From NCBI RefSeq assembly GCF_000013885.1, contig NC_007964.1:2962001-3026000 (forward strand): a stretch of DNA of 64,000 nucleotides. The letters run 5' to 3'. Origin of the DNA: Nitrobacter hamburgensis X14 (GTDB lineage: Bacteria; Pseudomonadota; Alphaproteobacteria; Rhizobiales; Xanthobacteraceae). A model generated the notes under the pieces. The model saw only the letters and a list, made by a program, of their open reading frames with translations, made no database searches and was not told the origin of the DNA. Made by a program: the position numbers and the translations under genes. Positions 35,662 through 44,508 of this stretch are shown here, piece by piece; position 1 is the first letter of the stretch, and every line of letters begins with the position of its first letter.

Positions 35662-36677
35662 TTCTTTGACTTGTCGACCAGCGCGCCCTTTTTGATCCAC
35701 GGCATCATGTCACGGAGCTTTGCGCCGACCTGCTCGATCGGATGCGCCGCGAGCCTGGCGCGGGTCGCCTTGAACGAGGTCTGGTTGACCTTGTTCTCGA
35801 GCATCCAGTCGCGGGCGAACTTGCCGGACTGGATGTCGTTGAGCACGCGCTTCATCTCCTTCTTGGTCTCCTCGGTCACGATGCGCGGGCCGGTGACGTA
35901 TTCGCCGTATTCGGCGGTGTTGGAAATCGAATAGTTCATGTTGGCGATGCCGCCTTCATAGATCAGGTCGACGATCAGCTTCACCTCGTGCAGGCACTCG
36001 AAGTAGGCCATCTCGGGCGCGTAGCCGGCTTCCACCAGCGTCTCGTAGCCGTTCTTGATCAACTCGACGAGTCCGCCGCAGAGCACCACCTGCTCGCCGA
36101 ACAGGTCGGTCTCGCACTCTTCCCTGAAGGTGGTCTCGATGATGCCGGCGCGGCCACCGCCGACGGCAGAGGCGTAGCTGAGGCCGAGATCATGGGCGTT
36201 GCCCGACGAATCCCTGGCAACCGCAATCAGGCAGGGTACGCCGCCGCCGCGCTGATATTCCGACCGCACGGTATGGCCGGGGCCCTTCGGCGCGATCATC
36301 AGCACGTCGAGATCGGCGCGCGGATCCAGCAGATTGAAATGCACGTTGAGGCCGTGAGCAAAGATCAGCGCCGCGCCCTTCTTCATGTTGTCGTGCAGAT
36401 TTTCGCGATAGATGTCGCCCTGCAATTCGTCGGGCGTCAGCATCATCACGACATCGCCCCACTTCGCAGCCTCGGCGACGTCCATCACCTTGAAGCCGGC
36501 AGCTTCGGCTTTCTGGGCGGAGGCGGAACCCTTGCGCAGCGCGATCGCAATCTCCTTGACGCCGGAATCCTTCAGGTTCAGCGCATGGGCGTGGCCCTGG
36601 CTGCCATAACCGACGATGACCACCTTCTTGCCCTTGATGAGGTTCAGGTCGGCGTCACGATCGTAATAAACACGCAT
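35658..36677 (-). CDS. ilvC: Ketol-acid reductoisomerase
   Basis: 339-residue class I enzyme (standard length) converting acetolactate and acetohydroxybutyrate to dihydroxy-acids in valine and isoleucine synthesis, NADPH-dependent. The nucleotide loop is VVIVGYGSQGHAHALNLKDS. The catalytic domain includes the metal-binding Glu/Asp region (FREECETDLFGEQVVLCGG) and EMAYFECLHEVKLIVDLIYE. The TAG stop is contributed by the adjoining family I repeat. It lies downstream of ilvN on the same strand, 163 bases apart. Confidence 0.97.
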   Translation of the reverse strand: MRVYYDRDADLNLIKGKKVVIVGYGSQGHAHALNLKDSGVKEIAIALRKGSASAQKAEAAGFKVMDVAEAAKWGDVVMMLTPDELQGDIYRENLHDNMKKGAALIFAHGLNVHFNLLDPRADLDVLMIAPKGPGHTVRSEYQRGGGVPCLIAVARDSSGNAHDLGLSYASAVGGGRAGIIETTFREECETDLFGEQVVLCGGLVELIKNGYETLVEAGYAPEMAYFECLHEVKLIVDLIYEGGIANMNYSISNTAEYGEYVTGPRIVTEETKKEMKRVLNDIQSGKFARDWMLENKVNQTSFKATRARLAAHPIEQVGAKLRDMMPWIKKGALVDKSKN

Positions 36678-36840
36678 GGTCGTTCCTCATTTTCGGCCAT
36701 AATCGGCCAGATCAACATTTACGGATGGCGCGAGCACGCGGCCCGGAAGGCGGCCCGGAAGAATTGCGCCCGATTTTTAGGGCGATGCCTGCCGGGAGAC
36801 AAGCCCGGCGACGTTTGACCGGTCGCGCGCCGACATGGCC

Positions 36841-37383
36841 CTACATCCCTTCCGGTCCGCGCCCGATCGCCGCGACGCCGGTTCGCGACACCTCGACCAG
36901 ACCGATCGGCCGCATCAGGTCGACAAACTGATCGATCTTCGACGTGCTACCCGTGATCTCGAACACGAAGCTTGCGTTGGTGGCATCCACCACGCGGGCA
37001 CGGAACACCTCCGCAAGCCGCATCGCCTCGATGCGCTGGTCGCCCGAACCCTTCACCTTGACCATGGCCAGCTCGCGCTCGATGGATTTGCCGGTCAGCG
37101 TCATATCCACAACCTGGTAGACCGGGACCATGCGGTCGAGCTGATGCTTGATCTGCTGGATCACCATCGGGGTGCCGGTGGTGACGATGGTAATTCGCGA
37201 GACGTGCTTGTGACTTTCGGTCTCGGACACCGTGAGGCTTTCGATGTTGTAGCCGCGGCCCGAGAACAGCCCGATCACCCGCGCCAGCACGCCCGGCTCG
37301 TTGGCGACCAGAACCGACAGCGTGTGCGTCTCGTTCGGATCGCGACGATCTTCGAGAAAGTAGGCGGAAGCGGGTTGGGTCAT
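36841..37383 (-). CDS. ilvN: Acetolactate synthase small (regulatory) subunit
   Basis: 180-residue regulatory subunit that confers valine feedback inhibition and activates the catalytic subunit. The ACT domain covers residues 19-95 (HTLSVLVANEPGVLARVIGL, FSGRGYNIESL), followed by the ALS_ss C-terminal domain. It lies 148 bases downstream of ilvB with a family II palindromic repeat in the gap. Called ilvH in some naming systems. Confidence 0.96.
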   Translation of the reverse strand: MTQPASAYFLEDRRDPNETHTLSVLVANEPGVLARVIGLFSGRGYNIESLTVSETESHKHVSRITIVTTGTPMVIQQIKHQLDRMVPVYQVVDMTLTGKSIERELAMVKVKGSGDQRIEAMRLAEVFRARVVDATNASFVFEITGSTSKIDQFVDLMRPIGLVEVSRTGVAAIGRGPEGM

Positions 37384-37400
37384 TGCAATTTCCTAAATGG

Positions 37401-37501
37401 TCATGCCCGCGAAGGCGGGCATCCAGTACTCGCCGACGTTCATGGCCAACCGTGACTGCGACAGCGTACTGGATCGTCCGGTCAAGCCGGACGATAACGC
37501 C
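37401..37501. repeat. Interspersed palindromic repeat, family II, copy A
   Basis: Two hairpins, TGCCCGC-GAAG-GCGGGCA (37404-37421) and TCGTCCGG-TCAAG-CCGGACGA (37474-37494), plus an outer CCAGTAC/GTACTGG pair. It sits inside the ilvB-ilvN transcription unit, where it may affect relative expression of the two subunits. Same layout as copies at 41484 and 57244. Confidence 0.75.
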
Positions 37502-37531
37502 GTATTGTCGGATCGGGCTGCGCCCTTCATC

Positions 37532-39310
37532 TCACACCAGCGCCTTGCCGCCGGCGAAGGCGGCCGCGGTCGCATCATCATTGGCTTCCGCCGGCAACAG
37601 CATTTCGTTGTGCGCCTTGCCGGATGGAATCATCGGGAAGCAGTTTTCAAGCGCCGCGACCCGGCAGTCGAACAGCACCGGTTTGTTCACCGAGATCATC
37701 TCCGTGATCGCCCCGTCGAGATCAGACGGCTTCGTTGCTTGCAGACCGACGCAGCCGAAGGCATCGGCAAGCTTGACGAAATCCGGTGACGCCTCGGAAT
37801 ACGAATGCGACAGCCGGTTGCCATGCAGCAACTGCTGCCACTGCCGCACCATGCCCATATACTGGTTGTTGAGGATGAAAATCTTGATCGGAAGCCCGTG
37901 CTGAACGGCCGTCGACATCTCCTGCATCGTCATCTGCACCGAAGCATCGCCGGCGATGTCGATGACGAGGCTATCGCGGTGCGCGACCTGCACCCCCAGA
38001 GCAGCGGGCAGGCCGTAGCCCATGGTGCCGAGACCACCTGATGTCATCAAGCGGTGCGGCTCCTCGAAACCGAAGAATTGCGCCGCCCACATCTGATGCT
38101 GGCCGACTTCGGTGGTGATGTAGGTGTCGCGGCCCCGCGTCGCCTCGAACAGCCGTTGGATCGCGAACTGCGGCAGGATCACGTCGTTGTTTTTCTTGTA
38201 GGCGAGAGAGTTGCGCGCGCGCCAGCGTCCGATCTCGAACCACCACGGATCGATCCTGGGCTTCTTGTTTTCCTTCTTGAATGCCTCCAGCAGGTCGGTC
38301 ATCACGCTGCCCGCATCGCCGATGATCGGCACGTCGACGCGGATGTTCTTGTTGATCGACGAGGGATCGATATCGATGTGAATCTTCTTCGACCCCGGCG
38401 AAAATGCATCGGTGCGGCCGGTGATGCGGTCGTCGAAGCGCGCGCCGATGCACAGCATGACATCGCAATCATGCATCGCCATGTTGGCCTCATAGGTGCC
38501 GTGCATGCCGAGCATACCGAGCCAGTTCTTGCCAGAGGCCGGGTAGGCGCCGAGCCCCATCAGGGTCGATGTGACCGGAAAGCCGGTGGCTTCGACCAGC
38601 GCGCGCAACGTCTTCGACGCATCGCGGCCCGAGTTGATGATTCCGCCGCCAGTATAAATCACAGGCCGCTTGGCATTCGCCAGCAGCGTGACGGCCTTGC
38701 GGATCTGTCCGGCATCGCCCTTGGTCTGCGGTTTGTATGAAACGTGGACGTCCGATTTACGCGGCGGCGTATAGATACCGGTCGCGAACTGCACATCCTT
38801 CGGCACATCGACCACAACAGGCCCAGGCCGGCCCGTGGTCGCGACATAGAACGCCTCGTGCAACACCCTGGCGAGATCCTTGACGTCGCGCACCAGCCAG
38901 TTGTGCTTGGTGCTGGGCCGGGTAATGCCGACGGTGTCGCATTCCTGGAACGCGTCGTTTCCGATCAGGTGCGTGGGCACCTGTCCGGTGATGCAGACCA
39001 GCGGGATCGAGTCCATCAGTGCATCGGTCAGCGGCGTCACCATGTTGGTGGCGCCAGGCCCCGAGGTCACCAGCACCACGCCCGGCTTGCCGGTGGAGCG
39101 GGCATAGCCCTCCGCCGCGTGACCAGCGCCCTGCTCGTGCCGGACCAGAATGTGCTCGATCTCGCTCTGCTGGAAAATCTCGTCATAGATCGGGAGCACC
39201 GCGCCTCCCGGATAGCCAAAAATGTGTTCGACGCCATGATCGACGAGGGCGCGGACGATCATGGCCGCACCGGTCATCTGACGTGAATCTTGGCGTTTAC
39301 TTTCGCTCAT
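37532..39310 (-). CDS. ilvB: Acetolactate synthase large (catalytic) subunit
   Basis: 592-residue ThDP enzyme making acetolactate or acetohydroxybutyrate from pyruvate. The N-terminal ThDP domain has the catalytic Glu in RHEQGAGHAAEGYAR. The central FAD-binding domain is followed by the ThDP-Mg motif GDASVQMTMQEMSTAVQHGL, ending near ILNNQYMGMVRQWQ. The ATG at 39310 follows GGAGCC. The 5' region carries a Val/Ile/Leu-rich leader ORF and an intrinsic terminator, so transcription is likely attenuated by branched-chain aminoacyl-tRNA levels. Also named ilvI. Confidence 0.97.
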   Translation of the reverse strand: MSESKRQDSRQMTGAAMIVRALVDHGVEHIFGYPGGAVLPIYDEIFQQSEIEHILVRHEQGAGHAAEGYARSTGKPGVVLVTSGPGATNMVTPLTDALMDSIPLVCITGQVPTHLIGNDAFQECDTVGITRPSTKHNWLVRDVKDLARVLHEAFYVATTGRPGPVVVDVPKDVQFATGIYTPPRKSDVHVSYKPQTKGDAGQIRKAVTLLANAKRPVIYTGGGIINSGRDASKTLRALVEATGFPVTSTLMGLGAYPASGKNWLGMLGMHGTYEANMAMHDCDVMLCIGARFDDRITGRTDAFSPGSKKIHIDIDPSSINKNIRVDVPIIGDAGSVMTDLLEAFKKENKKPRIDPWWFEIGRWRARNSLAYKKNNDVILPQFAIQRLFEATRGRDTYITTEVGQHQMWAAQFFGFEEPHRLMTSGGLGTMGYGLPAALGVQVAHRDSLVIDIAGDASVQMTMQEMSTAVQHGLPIKIFILNNQYMGMVRQWQQLLHGNRLSHSYSEASPDFVKLADAFGCVGLQATKPSDLDGAITEMISVNKPVLFDCRVAALENCFPMIPSGKAHNEMLLPAEANDDATAAAFAGGKALV

Positions 39311-39363
39311 GGTTGGCTCCGGATTGGCGCGGGCTTCTGGTCGTGATCGCTGCATCGCAGAAA

Positions 39364-39388
39364 TAAAAAAGGGCCTCTGAAGGGCCCC
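39364..39388 (-). terminator. Attenuator terminator upstream of ilvB
   Basis: On the reverse strand GGGCC-CTTCAGA-GGCCC is followed by six T's, between the leader ORF and ilvB (54 bases before the start codon). A rho-independent terminator in a 5' leader is the hallmark of attenuation. Confidence 0.8.
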
Positions 39389-39415
39389 GGCACACCGCCT
39401 TGGATTGGGACGGCC

Positions 39416-39484
39416 TCAGCCGCCCCGGGCGGTGCTCCGGGGTACGACGATAACAAGGACGATCTTGGTAACAAAGTTGCTCAT
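39416..39484 (-). CDS. ilvB leader peptide (Val/Ile/Leu-rich)
   Basis: 22-codon ORF starting MSNF and continuing VTKIVLVIVVP, with five Val, two Ile and one Leu among eleven residues, then ending in RSTARGG. It precedes the terminator by about 30 bases. Stalling at the Val/Ile/Leu codons would favour an alternative structure and let transcription reach ilvB. ATG at 39484 has only a weak GATAG upstream. Confidence 0.7.
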   Translation of the reverse strand: MSNFVTKIVLVIVVPRSTARGG

Positions 39485-39610
39485 TCTATCGTCAATACTT
39501 CCCAAAGGTTGCGCGGGTTATAGAAGCCGGATTCGCCGTCGTCAACCGTGTTTCGATGCAAATATGCCGGCTCCGGGCGTTTGGCGAGGATTCATACCGG
39601 GACACGCGAC

Positions 39611-40564
39611 TTAGCGTGGGCCCGGAATAACACAGCTAAGTTGCGCTTCCGCCTCCTCCGGACTCGTCCACCGAAACTCCGGCAATTGATGACGAAACCA
39701 TGTGAACTGCCGCTTGGCGTAATGGCGGGTGTCGGCGCGGCCGATCTCGGCGGCCTCCTCCAAAGAAATCTCCCCGCGCAGATGCCGCATCAGCGCCGGC
39801 ACGCCATGCGCCTTCATCGCCGGCAGCAGCGGATCGAGGTGGCGTTCGGCCAGCGCCCTCACCTCCTCCAGCGCGCCGGCCGCGAGCATCGCTCCGAAGC
39901 GGGCATCTATTCGCGCATAGAGCGCTTCACGATCCGGCGCGAGGAAGATCGCCCTCACTTTGTCCGGCGGCAGCAGCGGCGGCAGGCCATCGCGATGCCA
40001 GTCGGTCAGCGAGCGACCGGTCGCCTCGACGACTTCGAGCGCGCGGGCGATGCGGGCGCGGTCGCGCGGCTTCAGACGTTGCGCCGCCGCCGGATCGCGC
40101 CGCGCCAGAACAGCGTGAAGCGCCTCGGCCCCGTCCCGTTCGAGCCGCGCGCGCACGTCGTCGCGCACTTGGGACGGAATCGGCGGCACCGCCGACAGGC
40201 CGCGCGTCAGCGCCTTGAAGTAGAGGCCGGAGCCGCCGGCGAAAATCGGCAGCCGGTTTTGTGCGAGCGCTTCTTCGAGCGCTGCCGCGGCATCGGCCAC
40301 CCACATTCCGGCGGAACAGTTCACGTCCGCATCGACATGACCGTAGAGCCGGTGCGGTACGCGCGCTTCCTCGTCGGGCGTCGGGCGCGCAGTGATGATG
40401 CGGAGGTCGCGATAGACCTGCATCGAATCGGTGTTGATGACGATGCCGCCGGTCCGCTCGGCAAGCGAAAGCGCCAGCGCGGACTTGCCGCTCGCGGTCG
40501 GCCCTGCGATAAGCACGGCATCCGCCGCCCCGCCGTCTGCCTCGCCAGGATTCGTCCCGCTCAT
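39611..40564 (-). CDS. miaA: tRNA dimethylallyltransferase
   Basis: 317-residue enzyme adding dimethylallyl to A37 of tRNAs reading UNN codons. The P-loop is LIAGPTASGKSALALSLAER, followed by the DSMQVYRDL substrate loop and the C-terminal ADTRHYAKRQFTWFRHQ region. The chosen ATG at 40564 shares bases with the divergent serB start (CATG); GTG at about 40518 is an alternative that would trim 15 residues before the P-loop strand. A much longer open frame upstream is antisense to serB. Confidence 0.94.
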   Translation of the reverse strand: MSGTNPGEADGGAADAVLIAGPTASGKSALALSLAERTGGIVINTDSMQVYRDLRIITARPTPDEEARVPHRLYGHVDADVNCSAGMWVADAAAALEEALAQNRLPIFAGGSGLYFKALTRGLSAVPPIPSQVRDDVRARLERDGAEALHAVLARRDPAAAQRLKPRDRARIARALEVVEATGRSLTDWHRDGLPPLLPPDKVRAIFLAPDREALYARIDARFGAMLAAGALEEVRALAERHLDPLLPAMKAHGVPALMRHLRGEISLEEAAEIGRADTRHYAKRQFTWFRHQLPEFRWTSPEEAEAQLSCVIPGPR

Positions 40565-41456
40565 GTCGCTCGTCGCCACGCTTATCTGCAATCCGGCCAA
40601 CCCCGCGCTCGATAGCACGGTGCTCGACGGGACGCGTGCAATTCTTGGCAATGCGGGTTCGGCGCACTGGCTGTGGGACGAGGTCGCGGCCGACATTCCC
40701 TTCGAAAGCGACGAGTCCATTCCGGCCATCATGCAACGCCTGCGCGAAGCGCGCGGCGATCTGCCGATCGACGTGGTGGTCCAGCCGCAGCTTGATCGGC
40801 GCAAGAAGCTGTTCCTGGCCGACATGGACTCCACCATGATCGGCCAGGAGTGCATCGACGAACTCGCCGATTTTGCCGGCCTCAGGGCGCAGGTTGCCGC
40901 GATCACCGAGCGCGCCATGCACGGCGAAATGCAATTTGAAACCGCGCTACGCGAGCGCGTGGCGTTGTTGAAGGGACTTCCCGTCACCGTTGTCGACGAG
41001 GTGCTGGCGAAACGCATCACGCCGACGCCGGGCGGACGCGAACTGGTCATGACCATGCGCGCCAACGGCGCCTACACCTGCCTGATCTCCGGCGGCTTCA
41101 CGCTGTTCACCACAGCGGTGGCCGCCATGATCGGCTTTCAGGAAAATCGCGGCAACACGCTACTGGTCGAAGACGGAAAATTATCAGGCAAGGCCGCCGA
41201 ACCGATCGTCGGCCGCGAGACAAAACTTGCGACGCTGATCGAACTGCGCGAGGCCTTCGATCTCGACAACCTGGATACGCTGGCGGTCGGCGACGGCGCC
41301 AACGACCTCGGCATGATCCAGCAGGCGGGCCTCGGCGTCGCCTATCATGCCAAGCCGGCGGTTGCCGCCGCAGCAGCTGCGCGAATCGATTATGGCGACC
41401 TCACCGCCTTGCTTTATGCGCAAGGATATCGACGCGACGAGTTCGTCGGCGCTTGA
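40563..41456 (+). CDS. serB: Phosphoserine phosphatase
   Basis: 297-residue HAD-family phosphatase for the last step of serine synthesis. The catalytic motif I is FLADMDSTMI (nucleophile Asp), motif II SGGFT, and motif III with GDGANDLGMIQQAG. The N-terminal 80 residues form the ACT-like regulatory part seen in long SerB proteins (MSLVATLICNPANPALDSTV). Its ATG overlaps the divergent miaA start, so its ribosome-binding site and promoter must lie inside miaA coding sequence. Confidence 0.95.
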   Translation: MSLVATLICNPANPALDSTVLDGTRAILGNAGSAHWLWDEVAADIPFESDESIPAIMQRLREARGDLPIDVVVQPQLDRRKKLFLADMDSTMIGQECIDELADFAGLRAQVAAITERAMHGEMQFETALRERVALLKGLPVTVVDEVLAKRITPTPGGRELVMTMRANGAYTCLISGGFTLFTTAVAAMIGFQENRGNTLLVEDGKLSGKAAEPIVGRETKLATLIELREAFDLDNLDTLAVGDGANDLGMIQQAGLGVAYHAKPAVAAAAAARIDYGDLTALLYAQGYRRDEFVGA

Positions 41457-41483
41457 GACCGTTTGGACTAAACATCGCAAATC

Positions 41484-41576
41484 CGCCGTCATCACCGGGC
41501 TTGTCCCGGTGATCCACGTCTTTTGCGATGGTGGCGACAAAGACGTTGATGGCCGGGTCAAGCCCAGCCATCAAAA
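41484..41576. repeat. Interspersed palindromic repeat, family II, copy B
   Basis: ATCACCGGG-CTTGT-CCCGGTGAT (41491-41513) and GATGGCCGGGTCAAGCCCAG-CCATC (41548-41572), separated by about 35 bases. It lies between the convergent serB and degP stops. Its end wording (GTCATCACCGGG) is the reverse complement of the end of copy C inside uvrD. Confidence 0.78.
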
Positions 41577-41599
41577 CGCTCGACGATGTAGCTCGTCCT

Positions 41600-43093
41600 C
41601 TACTTCAAGCTCAGCGCCACAAACCGCAGTTCGCCGGTGCCGTTCGAAACCATCAGCAACACCGCCTTTTTGCCGTCCTTCTTCAACTGATCGATACGCT
41701 TGCGGATATCGGAGGCGCTGCTCACGGCTTCCTGCGCCACCTCGACGATGACGTCGCCGGCGCTGAGCCGCTTCTCGGCCGCGTCGGAATCCGCGTCCAC
41801 GTCGGTGATGATGACACCCTTGACGCTGTCCTTGATCTTGTAGCGCGTCCGCAGGTCCTTGCTCAGCGCGGCCAGATCGAGGCCGAGCGCCTTCTGCGTT
41901 ACGGGCTTGTCGTCGCTGTCGGGCTTGGTCTTGACCGAGACCGGCGTGGCCTTGTCGCTGTCGTCGAGCCGCCCCAGCGTCACCTTCTTGGTCTCTTGCT
42001 TGCCCTTGCGGATGATCATGACGTTGACGGTCTTGCCGACGGCCGTGTCGGCCACGATGCGCGACAGATCTTTCGGCTCCTTGATATCCTTTCCGTCGAA
42101 AGCGATGATGACGTCGCCGGGTTCGATGCCGGCGGGCTTGGCCGGGCCCTTGTCCTCGACGCCGGCGACCAGCGCGCCGCGCGCCGGTTTGATATTGAGA
42201 CTGTCGGCGATTTCGTCGGTGACCTGCTGAATGCGGACGCCGAGCCAACCGCGACGCAGTTCACCAAACTGCCGCAATTGATCGACGACGCCCGCGACCG
42301 TTTTCGACGGCACCGCGAAGCCGATGCCGATCGATCCGCCCGACGGTGAGATGATCAGCGTGTTGACCCCCACGACCTCGCCATCGAGGTTGAATAGCGG
42401 GCCACCGGAATTACCGCGGTTGATGGCGGCGTCGGTCTGGATGTAGCTGTCATAGGGGCCGTTGTTGATGTCGCGGTTGCGCGCCGAGACGATGCCGGCG
42501 GTAACGGTGCCGCCGAGGCTGAACGGATTGCCGATGGCAACCACCCACTCGCCGAGCCGCAACTTGTCGGAATCGCCGAACTTGACGGCCGTCAGCGGGT
42601 GCGGCGGCTTGAACTTCAACACCGCAAGATCGGTTTTCTTGTCGACGCCGACGATCTCGGCCTTGACCTTGATGCCGTCGTTCAGAATGACGTTGATCTC
42701 GTCGGAATCGGCGATGACGTGATTGTTGGTGACGACAATCCCGGCGGGATCGACGATGAATCCGGAGCCGAGCGAGTTGGTCTTGTGCGGTTGCAGACCG
42801 CCATCCTTGCCGCCGCGGCGGTTTTTGAAGAAGTCGTCGAAAAACTCCTCGAATGGCGAACCCGGCGGAAGCTGCGGAATGACGCGGTGCCCCTCGCTGC
42901 CGCCTTTGGCTTCGACCGTCTGGGTCGTCGAGATATTGACCACCGCGTCGATCACCTTTTCCGCGACGTCGGCAATGCCGTCGGGACCGCGGGCCAGCGC
43001 CGGCGCGGATATCAGGGCACTCGCGGCGCCGAGGCAAAGCGCGGCCAACAGGGAACGCCGGCGAAAGCTCAACGCGGGGATCGCTCCGGTCAT
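41600..43093 (-). CDS. degP: Periplasmic serine protease/chaperone, DegP/HtrA family
   Basis: 497-residue exported protease with signal peptide (residues 1-35, ending APALA-RG). The triad is His125 (VTNNHVIADS), Asp155 (KKTDLAVL) and Ser229 (NRGNSGGPLF). Two PDZ domains follow (about 270-365 and 395-490). It degrades or refolds damaged envelope proteins. It lies just downstream of the hflK-hflC-DUF2065 genes, a grouping common in alphaproteobacteria and consistent with membrane protein quality control. Confidence 0.95.
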   Translation of the reverse strand: MTGAIPALSFRRRSLLAALCLGAASALISAPALARGPDGIADVAEKVIDAVVNISTTQTVEAKGGSEGHRVIPQLPPGSPFEEFFDDFFKNRRGGKDGGLQPHKTNSLGSGFIVDPAGIVVTNNHVIADSDEINVILNDGIKVKAEIVGVDKKTDLAVLKFKPPHPLTAVKFGDSDKLRLGEWVVAIGNPFSLGGTVTAGIVSARNRDINNGPYDSYIQTDAAINRGNSGGPLFNLDGEVVGVNTLIISPSGGSIGIGFAVPSKTVAGVVDQLRQFGELRRGWLGVRIQQVTDEIADSLNIKPARGALVAGVEDKGPAKPAGIEPGDVIIAFDGKDIKEPKDLSRIVADTAVGKTVNVMIIRKGKQETKKVTLGRLDDSDKATPVSVKTKPDSDDKPVTQKALGLDLAALSKDLRTRYKIKDSVKGVIITDVDADSDAAEKRLSAGDVIVEVAQEAVSSASDIRKRIDQLKKDGKKAVLLMVSNGTGELRFVALSLK

Positions 43094-43269
43094 GTTTCAA
43101 ATCTCTCCTGGAGAAGCATATTGCCGGGCGTACAGTGCGCCCGAACGCCGTACCCGCGCAAGCAGCGGAAACGACGTTCGCCGGTCACCAGCGGTTGCGA
43201 TTACGGCGAAAAGCCGGCGCCGCCTTCACGATACCGTTGCCGGGGCCGGGTTACCGCGAACCGGTTTCC

Positions 43270-43375
43270 GTCCTCGGGTCAAGCTCGAAGTGGGTACCGG
43301 TTCGCGTGAAGAAAACGCGTCAAATCAAAATCACAGAGACCGCTTCTGATTCCGTCAGAAGCGGAATGGCTCTAG
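43270..43375 (-). repeat. Interspersed palindromic repeat, family I, copy 3
   Basis: Runs from GTCCTCGGGTCAAGCTCGAA-like sequence to GGCTCTAG, with the shared block ACCGGTTCGCGTGAAGAAAA and palindrome CGCTTCTGAT-TCC-GTCAGAAGCG. Its terminal CTAG provides the TAG stop (43372-43374) of the DUF2065 gene. Confidence 0.85.
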
Positions 43376-43572
43376 TGCCTGACCAGCCAGATCAAGAATA
43401 GCCCGGCAATGGCCGAGCCGATGCCGGCCATCCGCAAAACGTGTTCCGGTACCGCCAGCGCACTTTTCATGGCGCGCCGCGTCCAATCCGGCGCTGCCGC
43501 GAACAGGATGCCTTCGAGCATGAAAAGAATGCCAAGGCCGATCAGGAAATCGGTGAAGGCAATGGACCCCAT
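43372..43572 (-). CDS. DUF2065 small membrane protein
   Basis: 66-residue inner-membrane protein with two helices (about 5-25 and 45-63) around a basic loop (DWTRRAMKSALAVPEHVLRM). Matches the DUF2065 family (YjeT-like), often next to hflC. Function unknown. It follows hflC by 36 bases on the same strand. Its TAG stop is the end of a family I repeat, so the final residues (LVRH) may have been set by the insertion. Confidence 0.85.
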   Translation of the reverse strand: MGSIAFTDFLIGLGILFMLEGILFAAAPDWTRRAMKSALAVPEHVLRMAGIGSAIAGLFLIWLVRH

Positions 43573-43608
43573 CGGACAGCGCCTACTCCGGCATCGCCAG
43601 GTTTCGGT

Positions 43609-44508
43609 TTACGGCTTCGGCGCGTCGCCTGCAGCGGGCCTGCCGCCGGGATGTCCGAAGAAGCGGAAGAAATCGGAATCCGGCTTCAGCAGGAAGCGGG
43701 TGTCGCTGCCCTTCAAGCCCTTCTGATAAGCGGTCATCGAGCGGTAGAACGCAAAGAATGCCGGGGCCTGATTGTAGGCCGCGGCAAACAGCCGGTTGCG
43801 CTCGCCATCGCCCTGACCGCGGATCTGCTCGGACGAGGAATTGGCCTCGGCGACGATCACGGTCGCTTCCTTGTCGGCCTTGGCCCGGATCTCCTGCGCC
43901 TTTTGACCGCCCTGAGCGCGGAACTCGGCGGCTTCGCGTTGCCGCTCGGTCTGCATGCGCTGATAGATTGCCTGGCTGTTCTGCTCCGGCAGATCGGCTC
44001 GCCGAATCCGGACATCGACCACCGAGATGCCGTATCCGCTGGCCTCCTTGTCGAGCTGGTCGCGGATGCGGGCCATCAGCGTTTCGCGCTCGTCCCGCAC
44101 CACCTGGATGAACGTCACCTCGCCCAGAACCCGGCGCAGCGATGCGTTGAGCAGCGTCGTCAACTGGATATTGGCGACCTGGACGGTACCGACGCTTTGG
44201 TAGAACCGCAGCGCATCCTTGATGCGATAGCGCGCGAACGCATCGACGACGAGCCGCTTCTGATCCGACGCAATGACTTCCTGCGACGCCTGCTCGAGGT
44301 CCAGGATTCGTTTGTCGATGTCGATCACGGAATCGACGAACGGCGCCTTGAAATGCAATCCCGGCTCGGTGACGACGCGCACCGGTTCGCCGAGTCGCAC
44401 CAGCAATACCTGCTCAGTCTGGCTCACCGTGAAAACGGAACTGTATCCCACCACCATCAAGGCCGCCGTAAGCAGCAGCGCGGCAATCCCTATAACTCCG
44501 ACTTTCAT
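43609..44508 (-). CDS. hflC: HflC, regulator of FtsH protease
   Basis: 299-residue SPFH/prohibitin-domain protein anchored by one N-terminal helix (residues 5-25), with the bulk in the periplasm. The band-7 core spans about 25-200 and is followed by a coiled-coil rich in Glu, Ala and Gln (QRMQTERQREAAEFRAQGGQ). With HflK it forms the large cage around FtsH that controls membrane protein turnover. Its ATG overlaps the hflK stop by four bases. Confidence 0.96.
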   Translation of the reverse strand: MKVGVIGIAALLLTAALMVVGYSSVFTVSQTEQVLLVRLGEPVRVVTEPGLHFKAPFVDSVIDIDKRILDLEQASQEVIASDQKRLVVDAFARYRIKDALRFYQSVGTVQVANIQLTTLLNASLRRVLGEVTFIQVVRDERETLMARIRDQLDKEASGYGISVVDVRIRRADLPEQNSQAIYQRMQTERQREAAEFRAQGGQKAQEIRAKADKEATVIVAEANSSSEQIRGQGDGERNRLFAAAYNQAPAFFAFYRSMTAYQKGLKGSDTRFLLKPDSDFFRFFGHPGGRPAAGDAPKP

